Positions 52,301-64,000 of a DNA stretch of 64,000 nucleotides are shown piece by piece. The DNA is from Hydrangea macrophylla (Eukaryota > Streptophyta > Magnoliopsida > Cornales > Hydrangeaceae). The translations under genes were made by a program, and so were the position numbers. Position 1 is the stretch's first letter, and each line of letters opens with the position of its first letter. The DNA lies in assembly GCA_033977485.1 (NCBI GenBank), contig CM066984.1:26495001-26559000 (forward strand), given 5' to 3'. The notes beneath the pieces are model-generated. The model was not told where the DNA came from, did not search any database, and was given only the letters and a program-made list of their open reading frames with translations.

Positions 52301-52938
52301 AATGTGAGAGAGAAAAATCAAGTAGAGGACACATTTGGGAGGTGGAGGGTCCCACTAGAGCCGCCAATGAAAGATGACAATCGCAACTTGATTTTTCCCA
52401 TTCTCTGTGTATCCCCTGCTTCCATGTCTTCCATGTCAAATTTTATATCCATAGTACTTCTAGATTTTCGTAAAAAATCATTTTTGGCCACCGAAATCAC
52501 CCGTTTTTGAATTGTTGGAAATCTACAAGGTTGAATTTAAATTTCAAAATATTCTAGGAGTAATTTTCATAAGTATTAAAAGTCAATTTTGATTTAGAAG
52601 TCTCCCAGAATTCTTATGCTATTTCGTGAACTTTTTCACAATTAGCTTCCGACGCGTGTCGGTTTAGAAAGTTTTTCTGAAATTAAGCTACTGAACTCTT
52701 GGACTTAATGTTTGAAACCTTAATAACTATTTTCCTTATATCATATGCATATTTTGGAAATCAATTTTGAGAAAAACACAAATCTAGGCTCAAAATGCAT
52801 ACTTTGGGATCCAAGAACACTTTTCGAAGTTCAAACTTTCCTTACACAAAATTGAGATACCTTTTTCCTCATCATTGAGATCTTCAAGAGGTTTTTCTCC
52901 CTAAATCCTGAGAGTGTGTTCAAAATTGGGTGTCTGCA
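49337..52938 (-). repeat. Ogre-like LTR, 3602 bp, with truncated interior
   Basis: On the minus strand it starts TGCAGACACCC (52938) and ends GGCGTCCAACA (49337), next to the primer site. Its end region resembles positions 1-250 of the window, so it is related to the Tat/Ogre-like element but is a different family member. Short GT/AC-rich and purine-rich tracts occur, but no coding. Confidence 0.8.
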
Positions 52939-53716
52939 ACACTCAAGACAAGAACACGGATGCCACTAAAATCATTATTTCCAATGAACAAGCAAAGACA
53001 TCATCTTTTTCTAGATTCTGGCAGTGAACATCCAGAACCTGGTAAGGTGTGTTTGGGTCCTCATTAGACATCAAAAAACTTGTAAAACATTATACTAATG
53101 CTACCGAGTGAGTTTGGAACTCACTGTAACATCGTTAAGGGTGTGTTTGGCAATGTGTAAGCTTCGAGCTTTAATGGCTCCTTCTCTCTTTCCTTCTCTG
53201 ACTCTGTCTCCTTCTTTCTTCTTCTCTGTCTCTCTCTATCTCTCACATAGAGTATATATATAAAGATGTACGTGTATGTATAGGTATCTATATAAACACA
53301 AGCATACACACATACACACACACTCTCTCTCACCAAGCTCTCAAAATCTAGGAACCAAACCCACACACATGTGCATACAAGTATATATAGGGAAAGGGAA
53401 GGGACAGATGGCATTCCAGTACACAAAATAAGATGAAATATCTAGACATGTTTAATCGATCGAAGCTACTCCGATCGCTTGAGAGCAGATCGGCCATGTT
53501 CGATTGATTGAGACCGATTTGATCGATTGAAGTGGGGAACACGTAATAAATTCATGTTGGTAGGGTTTCGATTGATTGAGCAAGGTTCGATCGATTGAAG
53601 GAGTTCTCGATCACTTGAAAGGACTTCGATCAATCGAGAGTGAAACTTCAAGTATGATCAAGGGAAGTATATAGAATCTCTTCATATTAGTAAATGCTAA
53701 AAATAAAGGGTATTAA
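52939..53716 (-). repeat. Tekay-like LTR fragment E
   Basis: The minus-strand start is a mutated TTTAATACCC at about 53716. Word cluster 53455-53645, TATA TATATATAC (53380-53390), purine-rich leader, and the GAGTGAGTTTGGAACTCAC block shared with fragment A. Cut off at the Ogre-like LTR. Confidence 0.65.
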
Positions 53717-54018
53717 ACGACTTTATAAGAAAAATAATAAAATGAGTTTTAAAGCATAATCGGATGAAATGGTCAGCACCCAGTGACCCCCAGAAGTCCT
53801 AAAAGTTCCGAGAAAGTCCCCATTGACCAGTTTGACTGTAATCATTCGAATTCGTTCGAAAGATTCGAGATTGCTCGAGATCATGTAAAAAGTACTAAAA
53901 CGAGTTTTAAAAGAAAATTAGACAAAAACGTCAGCTCTTGGGAGCTCCCAGAACTTCGTGTAGAAAAGTGAGTTGTAAACCTATTTTCTTTCATTACTCT
54001 TCTATATACTTCACATTC
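53717..54018 (+). repeat. Tat/Ogre LTR fragment, plus strand
   Basis: Aligns with the reverse complement of about 2677-2935 (AAAATGAGTT, GGATGAAAT, AAAGTCCCCATT, GAGTTTTAAAAGAAAAT, AAAAACGTCAGCTC). Confidence 0.75.
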
Positions 54019-54350
54019 TGTAATACCCTGTATTTTTAATAATTATTTATGCAGAGAGACTTTATATACTTTCCTTAACCCTACTTGAAATCCAACCTTC
54101 GATCGATCAAACTACTTTCGAGCGATCGAGCATAACTAAAGTTTAAGCAATCGAACCTTTCTCGAGTAATCGAAACCCTACCAACCTCAATTTATTACGT
54201 GGTCCCCACTTCAATCAATCAGACTATTTTTAATCGATCTAACCTGACTGCTCTACTCTCGAGCGATCGAACATACTTCGATGGATCGAACGTGTAATCA
54301 TCATAATTCCCTAGTTTTACGCAAAAATAGCCACCTGCATCCCCACTCCC

Positions 54351-54363
54351 TCTATATATACAC
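54351..54363 (+). promoter_or_regulatory. TATA box of the plus Tekay-like LTR
   Basis: CCCTCTATATATACACTGG, about 335 bp into the LTR, followed by a GA-rich leader. Confidence 0.55.
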
Positions 54364-55184
54364 TGGTTTCATGTGTGTGTGAGAGTTTGTTGAACCTTGT
54401 GAGTTAGGAGAGTTGTGAGTGTGTGCTTCATATATATATACACACACATACATTTGTTACACACCCATATATGCTGTGGGAGGGAGAGAGAGAGAGAGAG
54501 AGTAACAGAGAAGAAAAAGAACAGGGAGAAGAAGAGAAAGAGAAGGAAAGACATAATGTTTTACAGAGAGAGGCCATTGAAGCTTTTAAGCTTAAAGCTC
54601 AAGCCAAACTCACCCTAAGTGTGTTTTTACTCACTTGGTCTCTTTATTATAATGTTTTACAAGTTTTGGTATGATTAGACATATTAAAACATCCTCAAGA
54701 TGTTTATTTATATGTTGTTTATAATCTATTGGAAAAGACAACTCTCGAGCAATTGAACAGAGTTTAATCGATTGAAGGTTCAATCAATCGAAGTAACTTC
54801 GATCGCTCGAACTTTAGTTTTCCTCAATCGATCAAAATGGTTTTAATCGATCGAACTTCATAGAGTATGGATTGTTCCCTTAGTTCATTACAAATGAGGT
54901 TTTAAGATTTGATTCTCATTTTGGACTTCTATTATGTTATTTTGGGTAGATCAGGGATAATGTAACAACATAGATAGGTATGATTAAGGATAATAGATTG
55001 ACAAAATGACGTTAGATATTATGCGATTCATGTATGAGTTCGATATCCATTCATTTCAATCAGAGTAGTCAGGCCACATGGGAATTGTCATATATCGATA
55101 GTATTACTAAGTTTAAGTAGGTTTGATAAGTTTTGGGAATAGTACGTGGGCGAAAGCCTGGTCATGATATACGTTCACATGCGG

Positions 55185-55480
55185 TGGATGGGTTATACCC
55201 TTAACGAGCAGTGAACGGGACCATGTAGTCCTAAGGTAACCAGGCGATCCATGTTATATCCTTAACGAGCGGTTGATGGTTAATATCCTTAACGAGCAGT
55301 GGATGGGGGATCACTAGTATACAATGATGAGTCATGGCAATAGAATTGTTATGCTATAATTCAAAGCGTCGTATCCCTAATATGCGGTGGATGGGTTTAC
55401 ATCCTTAATGAGCAGGGGATGGATTGACATGGTGTCCATGAATGCGGTGGATGGTATATATCCTTAATGAGTAATGGACA
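55185..55480 (+). repeat. Irregular array of CCTTAACGAGCAGTGGATGG words
   Basis: At least six versions at 25-60 bp spacing. The matching zone of fragment C (30400-30690) and of the minus LTR (43710-43950) holds diverged relatives. Confidence 0.7.
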
Positions 55481-56192
55481 AAAAGATGGTATGTCTATAT
55501 ATGTGAAATGATTAAGTCTGTTCTTTTGGGAAAGAGTATGTTGCATATCAGTCTCAGTATAACTAGACGATAAGGGTTGGGTTACGACGTTGGAATACAG
55601 AAGAGATATTATTTAGTAGGACTATATCTTAGACACTTCAATAACTTGTTATACGTTATATCATTGTACCTTGTGAGTTTCAATTCACTCAGCTCTCAGT
55701 AAGCTGATAGTCGTTATTGCCTGGACATTCCCCTGCCCAGATTACCCTGTCTCTTCTAATACAGGTAATGGAGCTTATGATGATAGCTATTACCCGGAAG
55801 GAAAATATGCAGAGGATGGCCCTACTAATGCCGGTTATGCTAGATAAGGCTGTTATGCTGACGACTACACTCACACCAGCTGAAGATTTGAGGATAGTTT
55901 ATCTAGTTTATGTTTAAGCTTTATGTTACTGTTGAACTGGGTTAGTTAACGGGTACTTGGGCATATGTTGTCTCCAGACCTGTTATGATTCTGTGGACCA
56001 CACTCTGATGATTTGTAATAATTAGAACTATCATATATTTCAGTTGATGTTATTACTGTTCCTGTTGTTTTAGTTGGAGTAGTACTGGGTAGTGTGGATA
56101 ATTTGTGACTTTCACTAGTCATTCCCTATGGACCCAAAAAGGAAATTAATTTTTCTCTATTTTTGCTGCTTTTGGGGCGTGACAGGGGTTTT

Positions 56193-56204
56193 GGGATCAG
56201 AGCT
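56193..56204 (+). other. Primer binding site, plus Tekay-like element
   Basis: TGGGATCAGAGC, one change from TGGTATCAGAGC, eight bases after the LTR. Confidence 0.75.
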
Positions 56205-56341
56205 TCAGGTTTGTGATACTCTCGTTTACTAACAAGTCCACACCTTCTGGTCCTAGTATTTGGGATCCCTGAGATGAGAAATGAATTTAAGATAAGTTCA
56301 TCCTTCTGATGATAGTTAGTTTTCCTTTATAAGTTAGCGTT

Positions 56342-57307
56342 ATGGATCTAGAGTTTCATAAGTTCCTTACCGATGCCTATGGAGGACATGTAATCCATAG
56401 GGATACCGTAGCGCCCATCAATCCAGAGTTTTATCATGATCTCATACACTAGACAGCTAGCCGATATCTAGAGGATGACATATAGAAGGCTCTCTACGTG
56501 ATCGAGAAGACCCACCCTGTGGAGATGCATATGGATACTTACCATTCAGTGAGGATTGGTCAGGATATTTACCAGGAAATTTTACATTTGATCTAGAATA
56601 AGCTGGAAATGGATGCTATTGAGCTTTGAGGGATTCTTGGGGACCTATTAAGGCACCACCAGTGGTAGCACCACCATCACCGCTATCTGAGATACCCATT
56701 CCAGAGCCATAGGAGCAGCCTGAGGAGCTAGAGTCACCAAAGGCTGAGCCGATAGTAGATTTTGACCTAGAGGAGGATACCGTCAAGGACATCAAGCCTG
56801 TCGAGGATGACGAGGAGCCAGAGGAGGATCCAAAAGAGGACCCAGAGCTGGTTGATGAGAATATTATAGCTGGAGAGGATGACATAGAAGAAGTAAGAGA
56901 TGAGGGTATGGAGGATATTGCAGTCGACCCCGATGAGGTAGTTATACCTGAGATACCTGTTGTGTTCGATTTACCAGCAAGACCTGTACTATATATGGCA
57001 GACATTGCCATCATGGCAGCTGAGTGGGTAGCAACAATGGTTGCATAGCTAGCTGGAATTCCAATAGGACAAGCGGCATTAGCAGATGCTATTGCCCTAG
57101 TTGGAGATTTTGCGTAGTTGATCGTCGATGTCATCGAGCCAGCATTTGGCATTGAGTGTATGGATGTTGATGAGATGATCATTAAGGATTGGGATATTGC
57201 AGTTGTAGTAGGAGAGCAACAATCCCTGCTGAGGACGACCCACCTATAGAGATGGACATTGCACCCGAGGATGAGGCACCAGCAGGATCGGATACTGACG
57301 CCTTTTG
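56342..57307 (+). pseudogene. Extra acidic ORF upstream of gag (plus copy)
   Basis: Homologue of 41896-42854. Starts MDLEFHKFLTDAYGGHV and keeps the block MDTYHSVRIGQDIYQEIL, KLEMDAIEL, ILGGPIK. The Glu/Asp/Pro-rich middle is rearranged (EEDTVKDIKPVEDDEEPEED), followed by ARPVLYMADIAIMAAEWV and an acidic end. It contains about eight in-frame stops, so it is dead. The position relative to LTR and gag (stop to gag ATG about 380 bp) is the same in both elements. Function unknown. Confidence 0.6.
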
Positions 57308-57684
57308 AGTCAGGATCTAAAGAGGTTTAGATTTTTGCTAGTTTTATATCAAGACATGTTGTCCACATAATTTTTGGGAGCTTGAAAGATAGCTATTAGA
57401 CCATAGCATATATTGTATAGTTAGATGCCACTAGTATAGTTGCCCTTAGTACTGTATTTTGCTTATGTCCCACGTGGTACATGGTACGATTACTGTGTAC
57501 TCTATGGTATATCTTTTGATATGTATATGAGCAGTACTTCTGATAATGATGGTATTTTTAAGTTGTAATGTGTTGTTTAGTAGAACTATTAGTTCTCATA
57601 CTTCTCGGTCTATCTTGTTTTCATTTCTGCGAGAAGACTTTCAACTAATCAGTGGGTCTCTTGTAGGCAACACTCATTATTAGT

Positions 57685-58780
57685 ATGGTAGGACCCTTAA
57701 AAAATCACCAAGCACGTATTAGGGCCCCAATTCCAAAGGTAATGGATCCATCTGGAGTCTTTGAAGCATTTATATAAAGGATGGAACTTGTAGGGGTCAC
57801 CTACAACCATACTATAAATCAACGACCTGTTCAACCTCCAGCAGCACCGTTCCAGCCAAGACAAACTGGAGAGAAGTTATTAGCAAATTTTTGTGGACTC
57901 TGCCCTGAGAAGTTTGATGGGCTAAAAGAAACATGGAAGGCCGAGCAATGGGCAAGAGAGATGGAGTTATCTTTGAAGCATTAGAATGTAATGAGCAAGA
58001 GAAGCATCATCTTGCTACGTTCCAGCTCACCTATGCTGCCGCAAATTGGTGGGAAGCTGAGCAAGCCACTATTGGGATAAATGCTGCAAGAGCAATGCCT
58101 TGGGAGACGCTCAAAGGAAGATTTTTGGAGAAGTATTTTCCAGAAGATGAGAGAGATCAATAGGAGAAGAATTTCCTCAGCCTGGTTCAAGGAGGATGGA
58201 CTGTACGGGAATACACTACACAGTTCAAGCGCCTATCTCGTTTTACTCAACATATGATAGATACTCCGTAGTAGAAGGTGAAGAGATTTCACCAAGGATT
58301 GAACCCCCACCTCAAACATATGATGGTAGGTCATTTGAATTAGTCATTTGAGGGGATTGTCAAATTTGCTGCAGGGTTGGAAAAGGATTCTTATCTAGCA
58401 CAGTGACCACAGATGAATTGACCTCGTCAAAAGGTTTTCCACAACAAAGTTTTCAGAACCCGCCACCAAGGAATACCTAGAGTTGGAGACCTCAGGGAAA
58501 TTTTCAAGGGAATAAGAGAACTTGGGAGGGAACTAGAAAGCCACAGCAGGCCTATACTAGACCCCAATAATATTGCCAGTAGGGACCATAGCCTCACGTG
58601 GTGCTAACAACTCCGCCAACCAATAATGGAGGATGCTTTAATTGTTAGAAGCCAGGGCACATTGCAATGTTCTGCATAGCTTCCAAGGTTAACCACCAGA
58701 TGGGCAACAAGCCAGGGCACTTGAGCAGAGATTGTCGTGCACCAAGAGGAGGGTACTATGGGGCATTAGTTTAAGGGATT
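57685..58780 (+). pseudogene. gag: Tekay-like gag
   Basis: ATG at 57685. Shows PEKFDGLKETWKAEQW, ANWWEAEQATIG, PWETLKGRFLEKYFPEDERDQ, and further on KVKRFHQGLNPHLKHM. The zinc-knuckle region near 58630-58740 begins GCFNC-type and has stops. The protein would coat the RNA; frames are broken repeatedly. Confidence 0.8.
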
Positions 58781-59380
58781 CAAGGACCCCCTGATTAGAC
58801 TAGGATGAATGCTATAATTACAGCAAAGACAGGTTTTAATGCTGAAGAGTAGCAACATTTGGAAAGTTCGCTTCTACTCTTTCATAGTCCAGTGAAAGCT
58901 TTATTTGATACTGGAGCTGCACATTCATTTATTACTATTTAGATTGTACGACAATTGGGTTTGGAATCTCAGACACTTGAGCCAACAATTAATGTTGTGT
59001 CACTGTTAGGAGTGACTGTTAAGATGGGTAAAGATGTAAAGATTGTCCACTAACCTTGGGAGATAGGAATCTTCCTATAGACTTGGTAGTTTTGTCAATA
59101 TCAGAATTCGACATTATCCTAGCAATGGACTGGTTAACTAAGTATAATGCCAATCTGGACTACGATTGTATTTTTGATACAAGGACGACCAGCGATCAGA
59201 TTTCAATTTCAGACAATGAGTGACATGTTCTTGACAAGTGGTTTAGCTATGATTGGTAGTAATAGTATAAAACTTAGGACTGATCAGATTCCTAGTGTAC
59301 AAGACTTTCAGGATGTATTCTAGCATATTAAAGGACTTCCACCAAAAAGAGAAATAGACTTCTGCGTGGGATTAGTACCT
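58781..59380 (+). pseudogene. Tekay-like aspartic protease
   Basis: KALFDTGAAHSFI keeps the D-T-G active site. A stop follows soon after. The FDIILAMDWLTKY block ends the domain near 59160. Confidence 0.75.
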
Positions 59381-60146
59381 GGTACGTTGCCGATATCCAA
59401 GACTCCATATAGGATGGCACCAACTGAGATGTTTGAATTGAAGATGCAAGTTCAGGAACTTGAAGATTGAGGATTTGTTCGCCCAAGTACGTCACCCTGG
59501 GGAGTAACAGCCCTATTTGTGAAGAAGGATGAAACACTTTGACTCTACATGGACTAGAGGGAGTTGAACAAGGTTATAATCAAGAATAGATATCCACAAC
59601 CTCGGATAGATGATCTGTTCGACCAATTACAAGGATAAAGGTTCTTTTCAAAGATCAATCTACGTTCGGGATATCATCAACTTTTAGTTCGACTAGAGGA
59701 TGTGTCGAAGACTGCATTCAGACGAGATACGGGCATTATGAATTTCTAGTTATGCCTTTTGGACTGACAAATGCGCCAGTAGTATACATGGACTTAATGA
59801 ATTTAGTATTCAGACCATATCTGTATAAGGTCATTGTAGTGTTCATCGATGACATTTTGATCTACTCAGAAATAGGGCAAGATCATAAGGAACACCTACA
59901 GATTGCTTTACAACACTCAAAGATAGCAAGTTATTTGCAAAGTTCAGTAAGTGTGAATTTTGGATACGGGAGGTCAAATTCTCAGGACATGTTATATCTC
60001 AGGATAGTATTTTAGTGGACTCATCTAAGATCGATGCGGTCTTAAGCAGGAACAGGCTGACTAATGCGACATAAGTCAAAAATTTACTCGGCTGAGCAGG
60101 ATATTACCGAAGATTTGTCGAATGATTTTCCAAGATAGCAGAACAT
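59381..60146 (+). pseudogene. Tekay-like reverse transcriptase
   Basis: The frame 59752-60015 holds [17 protein letters not shown] and the intact active site [11 protein letters not shown]. Upstream blocks (SPWGVTALFVKKDE, near 59490-59540) and downstream blocks are shifted by indels and stops. Confidence 0.8.
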
Positions 60147-60640
60147 TTGACAAACCTGAACAAGAAGGACATGAAGTACGAATGGACAGACAAGCATGAG
60201 GGTGCATTTCAGGAGTTAAAAGAAAGATTGACTTCTGCACATGTACTCACAATACCTAAGGGTGGAGAAAGGTATGTAATCTATAGTGATGCATCATACC
60301 AAGGACTTGGATGTGTACTTATGAAAGACGGGAATGTGATTGCTTACAGATCAAGACAATTAAAGGTACATGAGAAGAACTATCCTACGCATGATCTAGA
60401 ATTGGCAGTAATAGTGTTAGCATTGAAGATTTGGAGACACTATCGTTATGGAGAGAAGTTTGATCTATTTTCCGATCATAAGATTTTGAAATACTTGTTC
60501 TCTCAAAAAGAGTTGAACATGCGACAATGAAGATGGATGGAGTTGCTCAAAGACTACGACTTTTCATTGCAATACCATCCAGGTAAAGCAAATGTCATAG
60601 CAGATGCTTTGAGTCGCAAACCTCGATTAGCAATCGTGGC
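60147..60640 (+). pseudogene. Tekay-like RNase H
   Basis: Open over 127 codons from 60147. All four catalytic acids are visible: [23 protein letters not shown], and after a stop at 60528 ADALSRKP. This is the best kept domain of the element. Confidence 0.8.
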
Positions 60641-61747
60641 ATTATTAATTCGAGAATGGAAAGCATTAGAAGTTTTAGCTGAATTCGAGCTTCAGCTAAT
60701 GGAACAAATGGAAAGACTACATTTTGGAATTTTTGTGGTACATCCAACTTTGACTAACCGTATCATAAAAGCTCGACAGATAGCGAAAGATTTGAAGTTA
60801 TGGTTCGCAAAGATGTCAACGAAGGAACCAGAGGTCTGCACTATCAGTACAGATGGAGCCTTATAATGTAAAAGTAGAATATGTGTACCTAACAAAGAAA
60901 ATCTCTGGAAATAAATATTGGATGAAGCTCATAAGTCACGGATGACAATTCATCCGGGAGGTACAATGATGTACAAGGATTTGAAGAGAAATTTCTTGTG
61001 GGAAGGAATGGAGCGAGAGGTAGCCGAGTATGTATCTCAGTGTCTTACTTCCAAACAAGTATAGGCAGAACATCATAAACCACCTGGACTTCTACAACTG
61101 ATATTGATTCCCTAATGGAAATGGGAACACATCACCATAGATTTTGTGGTAGGATTACTGAAGTCATAGCAGAACCATAACGCTATATGGGTGATTGTGG
61201 ATCGACTTACGAAGATAGCACATTTTATTGCCTACAGTATGACGTATCTAATAGAACGTTTGAGTTGGATGTACCTACATCACATTGTACGGTTACATAG
61301 AGTTCCTATTTCAATTGTGTCTGATCGAGATTCGTGCTTCATTGCAGAATCCTGGAAGAGTCTCCAGACAGCAATGGGAACAACATTAAACTCGAGTTCA
61401 GTTTTTCATCTGCAAACTAATGGACAGGCTGAACGAATTAATAAAGTGATGGAGGATATGTTACACACTTGTGTTATTGATATTTAGAGTTCTTGGGAGA
61501 TGCACTTACCTTTGATCGAGTTCGCCTACAACAACAATTATCATTCGAGTATAGGAATGGCGCCGTTTGAAGCTTTGTATGGAAGACCTTGCTGATCACC
61601 ACTGTGTTGGTTCGAATTCGGAGACACTCAACTTCTTGGTGCAGAGATGGTATAAGAAACCAGTGAAAAGATTCAGATTGTACGTAAGAAGATGAAGACA
61701 ACTCAGACGTGACACAAGAGTTATGATGACTAACACGACTAAAAAGT
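60641..61747 (+). pseudogene. Tekay-like integrase, truncated
   Basis: Zinc-binding part near 60930-61060, where the last Cys of CLTC is Ser. The first catalytic Asp region follows near 61140. The frame 61191-61487 has IVSDRDSCF (second Asp) and QTNGQAERI (Glu). The tail is cut at about 61747 by the Athila-like element, so no chromodomain part remains. Confidence 0.8.
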
Positions 61748-63315
61748 TGTGCGCTCTTGTGCAACACCCAAGTGTAGGTGATCGTGCAAGTAATATAGTA
61801 CTGGAAGTCCAGGTCGATCCCACAGGGAAGGAATAGGAAGAATATATACTAAGTTACAACCTAACGAAAAAGAAAATAAGAATGAATGATTGGAGGTGTA
61901 CTAACAAATCCTAATCAATTAAATTAAACTAAAAATAGACTAAAGTATAAAGAAACATAACTAATTAAACAGGTAAATTAAAGGTGTTGGAAATAAGTGA
62001 ATCCACATTGATACTAACCATCTACCATGAATATTCATTAACGTTCTATGGAGTTCACTCCTTTTCAGTATTCCGTATTTTTCTAAAGTTAAAGAATCAA
62101 TATCCCTTTCATGACCGGGACTACATCATCACAAGTGATTTAAAATACTTAGAAGACGGTTTAAAACAATGGTTATTACTTGCACTCTAAATGGTGTTAG
62201 CAGTCAAAGTGGTTTTCAAAAGTCATTGAAGAAAAGGCCTTAAGGCTTTGAGTTCTAAAAACTGTTATGACAAACTGAGCTTATTGGGACAATTTGATGA
62301 CAGATTTCTAAAACAGAAAGTCATGGATTACTTAAAAGAATCATCTCAGGAATTAGCATGTTCGATCGATCGAAGCGCTCTCGATCGATCGAACAACGTC
62401 ATCCTTCAATCGATCAAAAGGTGTTCGATCGCTTGACTGTGGCTCTGGTTCGATCGATCGAAATACCTTAGATCGATCGAGACCAAGGTTTCTAAAGATT
62501 GCATGGCAAAGGTTGGGAATCAATGTTTCATCACATATTCCCGACGTCTAAACTACAGAAACATGATAAAACTAATTCAGAAATAACAAAACATAGCAAT
62601 CATTAACATCTAAAGCAATAAACAATCAAATAAAGAAAAGGGAGAAGAAAAACCTGAAGATACTATGAATATAACTTGTAATCAACATCAATCTTGAGTT
62701 TAACAATGGAAAAGGAGGAAGAAAACTTGAATCTAACCTAATCTACACCTAATCTAACCCTAAAACTACCCTAAAACTGCTGTTTTCTGCGTTCTGGAGC
62801 GTCCTCCCTTCGTCTGATGACAAAACGACTTATATATAGGGTTCCCACAGAGTTTACGCAACTTTTGGGTGAATATAAAGTTTGATCGATTGAACTCTCC
62901 TCAATCGATTGAACTTCTCTGATTTTGACAACTCTGCGCATCGATGGGAGAATGACCATAACTTTTCACTCGGACCTCGGATTGACCTCTCGTTTGCGGC
63001 CACGCGACCGTAACTCAAAGTCCTACATTTTGTATCTCTGGTAAAATCTTCCAAATCTAAAGTCTTCATTGTCAAAATTGGCATTTTCTCATCTGCTTCT
63101 GTTGTTCTCTTCACCAGAATCACTTTTCTTTAGCTCCACTTCATTGATTTACATCCTAATACCTATAAAACAATGCAAAAACATATATTTAAGCATTAAC
63201 ACAATAAAAAGAACATTGTTAGTAGAATGCACCTAAATATAAGGACTTTGGGGATAAAAGTATGCATAAAAGACCATGTATTACGCTATAAACATGCACT
63301 TTTCACCTCGAATCA
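61748..63315 (-). repeat. 3' LTR of the second Athila-like element, ~1.57 kb
   Basis: The right edge is fixed by the polypurine tract. The left edge is approximate: TGTGCGCTC or a few bases further in. TATA box on the minus strand (CCTATATATAAG, 62831-62839), with GATCGATCGAA words on both sides (62340-62490 and 62876-62930). Confidence 0.7.
62340..62490 (-). repeat. Palindromic word array in an Athila-like LTR, leader side
   Basis: TTCGATCGATCGAAG near 62360, CTCGATCGATCGAAC near 62380, TTCGATCGATCGAAA near 62448, TAGATCGATCGAGAC near 62468, plus diverged words between. These are the most perfect palindromes of this word in the window. Confidence 0.85.
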
Positions 63316-63326
63316 CACCCCCAACT
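63316..63326 (-). other. Polypurine tract, second Athila-like element
   Basis: The minus strand reads GTTGGGGGTG before the LTR start TGATTCGAGG. Confidence 0.7.
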
Positions 63327-64000
63327 AGCTCGTTGCTAGTCCCTAGCAATGAAGCGAACTACAACAATGTTTATTTAAACTCTAAAAATTGTAAACAAAA
63401 GAAAGTAAAAATCCGAAATCACTTTCGCAGGAATCGCGATTGCATTTAGCGTATGCAACAAGCCTTTAAACCCCTAGGTTCCCCCTAGTGGACGAGTGTT
63501 GTCTCGTGAGGGTTTGCAGTGAATCTACCCACAAAATTCATGTTTATGGTAATGGTTCTCATTTAAATGTTTTCAATAAATTTTCCTCTCATTAACAATG
63601 TGGTTAAGCTCAACAATCTTATGAAACTCTCTAGTATGCTATAGCCATGCAACACACACATTACAGTTAATCTACTATCAAAGTCATTAAGATGTTCCAT
63701 ACCTATTAATCTTCAAGTGTGTGTGTGAATGGACAACCAAAATACAAAACTTTAATTTCAAAGCTGGCATAACCTAAGACGCTATCAAGACGTTCATTTT
63801 GACTTGACTCTCACCGGGATTACACTCTCAAGATGAAATCACTCCGAATTAGGTGTAATAATTGTCACTCATGATATGGAAGCTATAAAGAGTAAATGTA
63901 AATGGAATCTAATGCTTCTCATATCTAAATAGAAAAATGGAGATTTTAGTGCACAAAGTCTCATGAAAGGATACTTTTCACTAGAAGAGCGAGATACCGT
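63327..64000 (-). other. 3' UTR of the second Athila-like element
   Basis: Matches 7898-8110 of element 1 at CTAGTCC, GATTGCATTTAGC, TTTAAACCCCTAGGT and CGTGAGGGTT. No coding visible. Confidence 0.65.

Larger units (their letters stand above)
54019..56185 (+). repeat. 5' LTR of the plus Tekay-like element, 2167 bp
   Basis: Starts TGTAATACCCTG and ends TTTTGGGGCGTGACA. Word clusters at 54095-54300 and 54740-54870 lie on both sides of the TATA box CTATATATACAC (54351-54363). About seven copies of ATCCTTAACGAGCAGTGGATGG follow in the U5 half (55185-55480). Confidence 0.9.
54019..61747 (+). mobile_element. Tekay/Del-like chromovirus, plus strand, decayed
   Basis: LTR 54019-56185, primer site, extra acidic ORF, gag, protease, RT, RNase H and integrase in the usual order on the plus strand, each with stops. 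It is closely related to the minus-strand element at 31617-45251. Its integrase end and 3' LTR are lost to the Athila-like insertion that begins near 61748. Confidence 0.85.
61748..64000 (-). mobile_element. Second Athila-like element, 3' end (runs off the window)
   Basis: Consists of 3' LTR (61748-63315), polypurine tract and 3' UTR. The order and several sequence blocks match Athila-like element 1 (for example ACTCGGACCTCGGATTGACC, GTTTGCGGCCACGCG). No coding part is inside the window. Confidence 0.8.

Overview
The window is nuclear DNA from a seed plant, most likely a eudicot. It consists almost entirely of LTR retrotransposons stacked inside one another, with MITE-type elements and microsatellites between them. 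I recognise no intact cellular gene, rRNA, tRNA or CRISPR array. The species cannot be named from the sequence. Most coding sequence is decayed gag-pol. The clear exception is an open 867-residue gag-protease frame in an Athila-like element.

Left part (1-28339). This is one large minus-strand Tat/Ogre-like Ty3/gypsy element. Its 5' LTR is 26717-28339, its primer site 26694-26711, its gag, protease, RT, RNase H, archaeal-type RNase H and integrase run down to 5643, its repeat-rich 3' UTR is 3140-5642, and its 3' LTR runs off the left edge. Its integrase was hit first by an LTR element now left as a 4.16-kb solo LTR (15028-19188, 5-bp duplication TAGTC). A complete Athila-like element (6423-15025, duplication TCTGT) later inserted only three bases inside that solo LTR.

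Middle (28340-45251). A mosaic of five LTR pieces is followed by a decayed minus-strand Tekay/Del-like chromovirus. Its RT is split by a 5.1-kb coding-poor element with three LTRs and two internal segments of about 240 bp (34615-39758, duplication AACAC). The internal segments hold little but primer site and polypurine tract. The LTRs carry a perfectly conserved 80-codon frame.

Right part (45252-64000). A 3-kb stretch without recognisable LTR termini carries a microsatellite, an array of palindromic words and a Mutator-type foldback MITE. It is followed by LTR fragments, a truncated Ogre-like element with a 3.6-kb LTR, a plus-strand Tekay-like element (54019-61747) and the 3' end of a second Athila-like element that interrupts it.

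Three themes stand out. (1) Many repeats carry irregular arrays of short palindromic words. One word, TTC-R-ATCGAT-Y-GAA, is shared by Tekay-like and Athila-like LTRs, where it lies on both sides of the TATA box. (2) Both Tekay-like elements carry an extra acidic ORF between primer site and gag. (3) The three-LTR non-autonomous element appears to have moved as a unit and probably borrows Tekay-type proteins.
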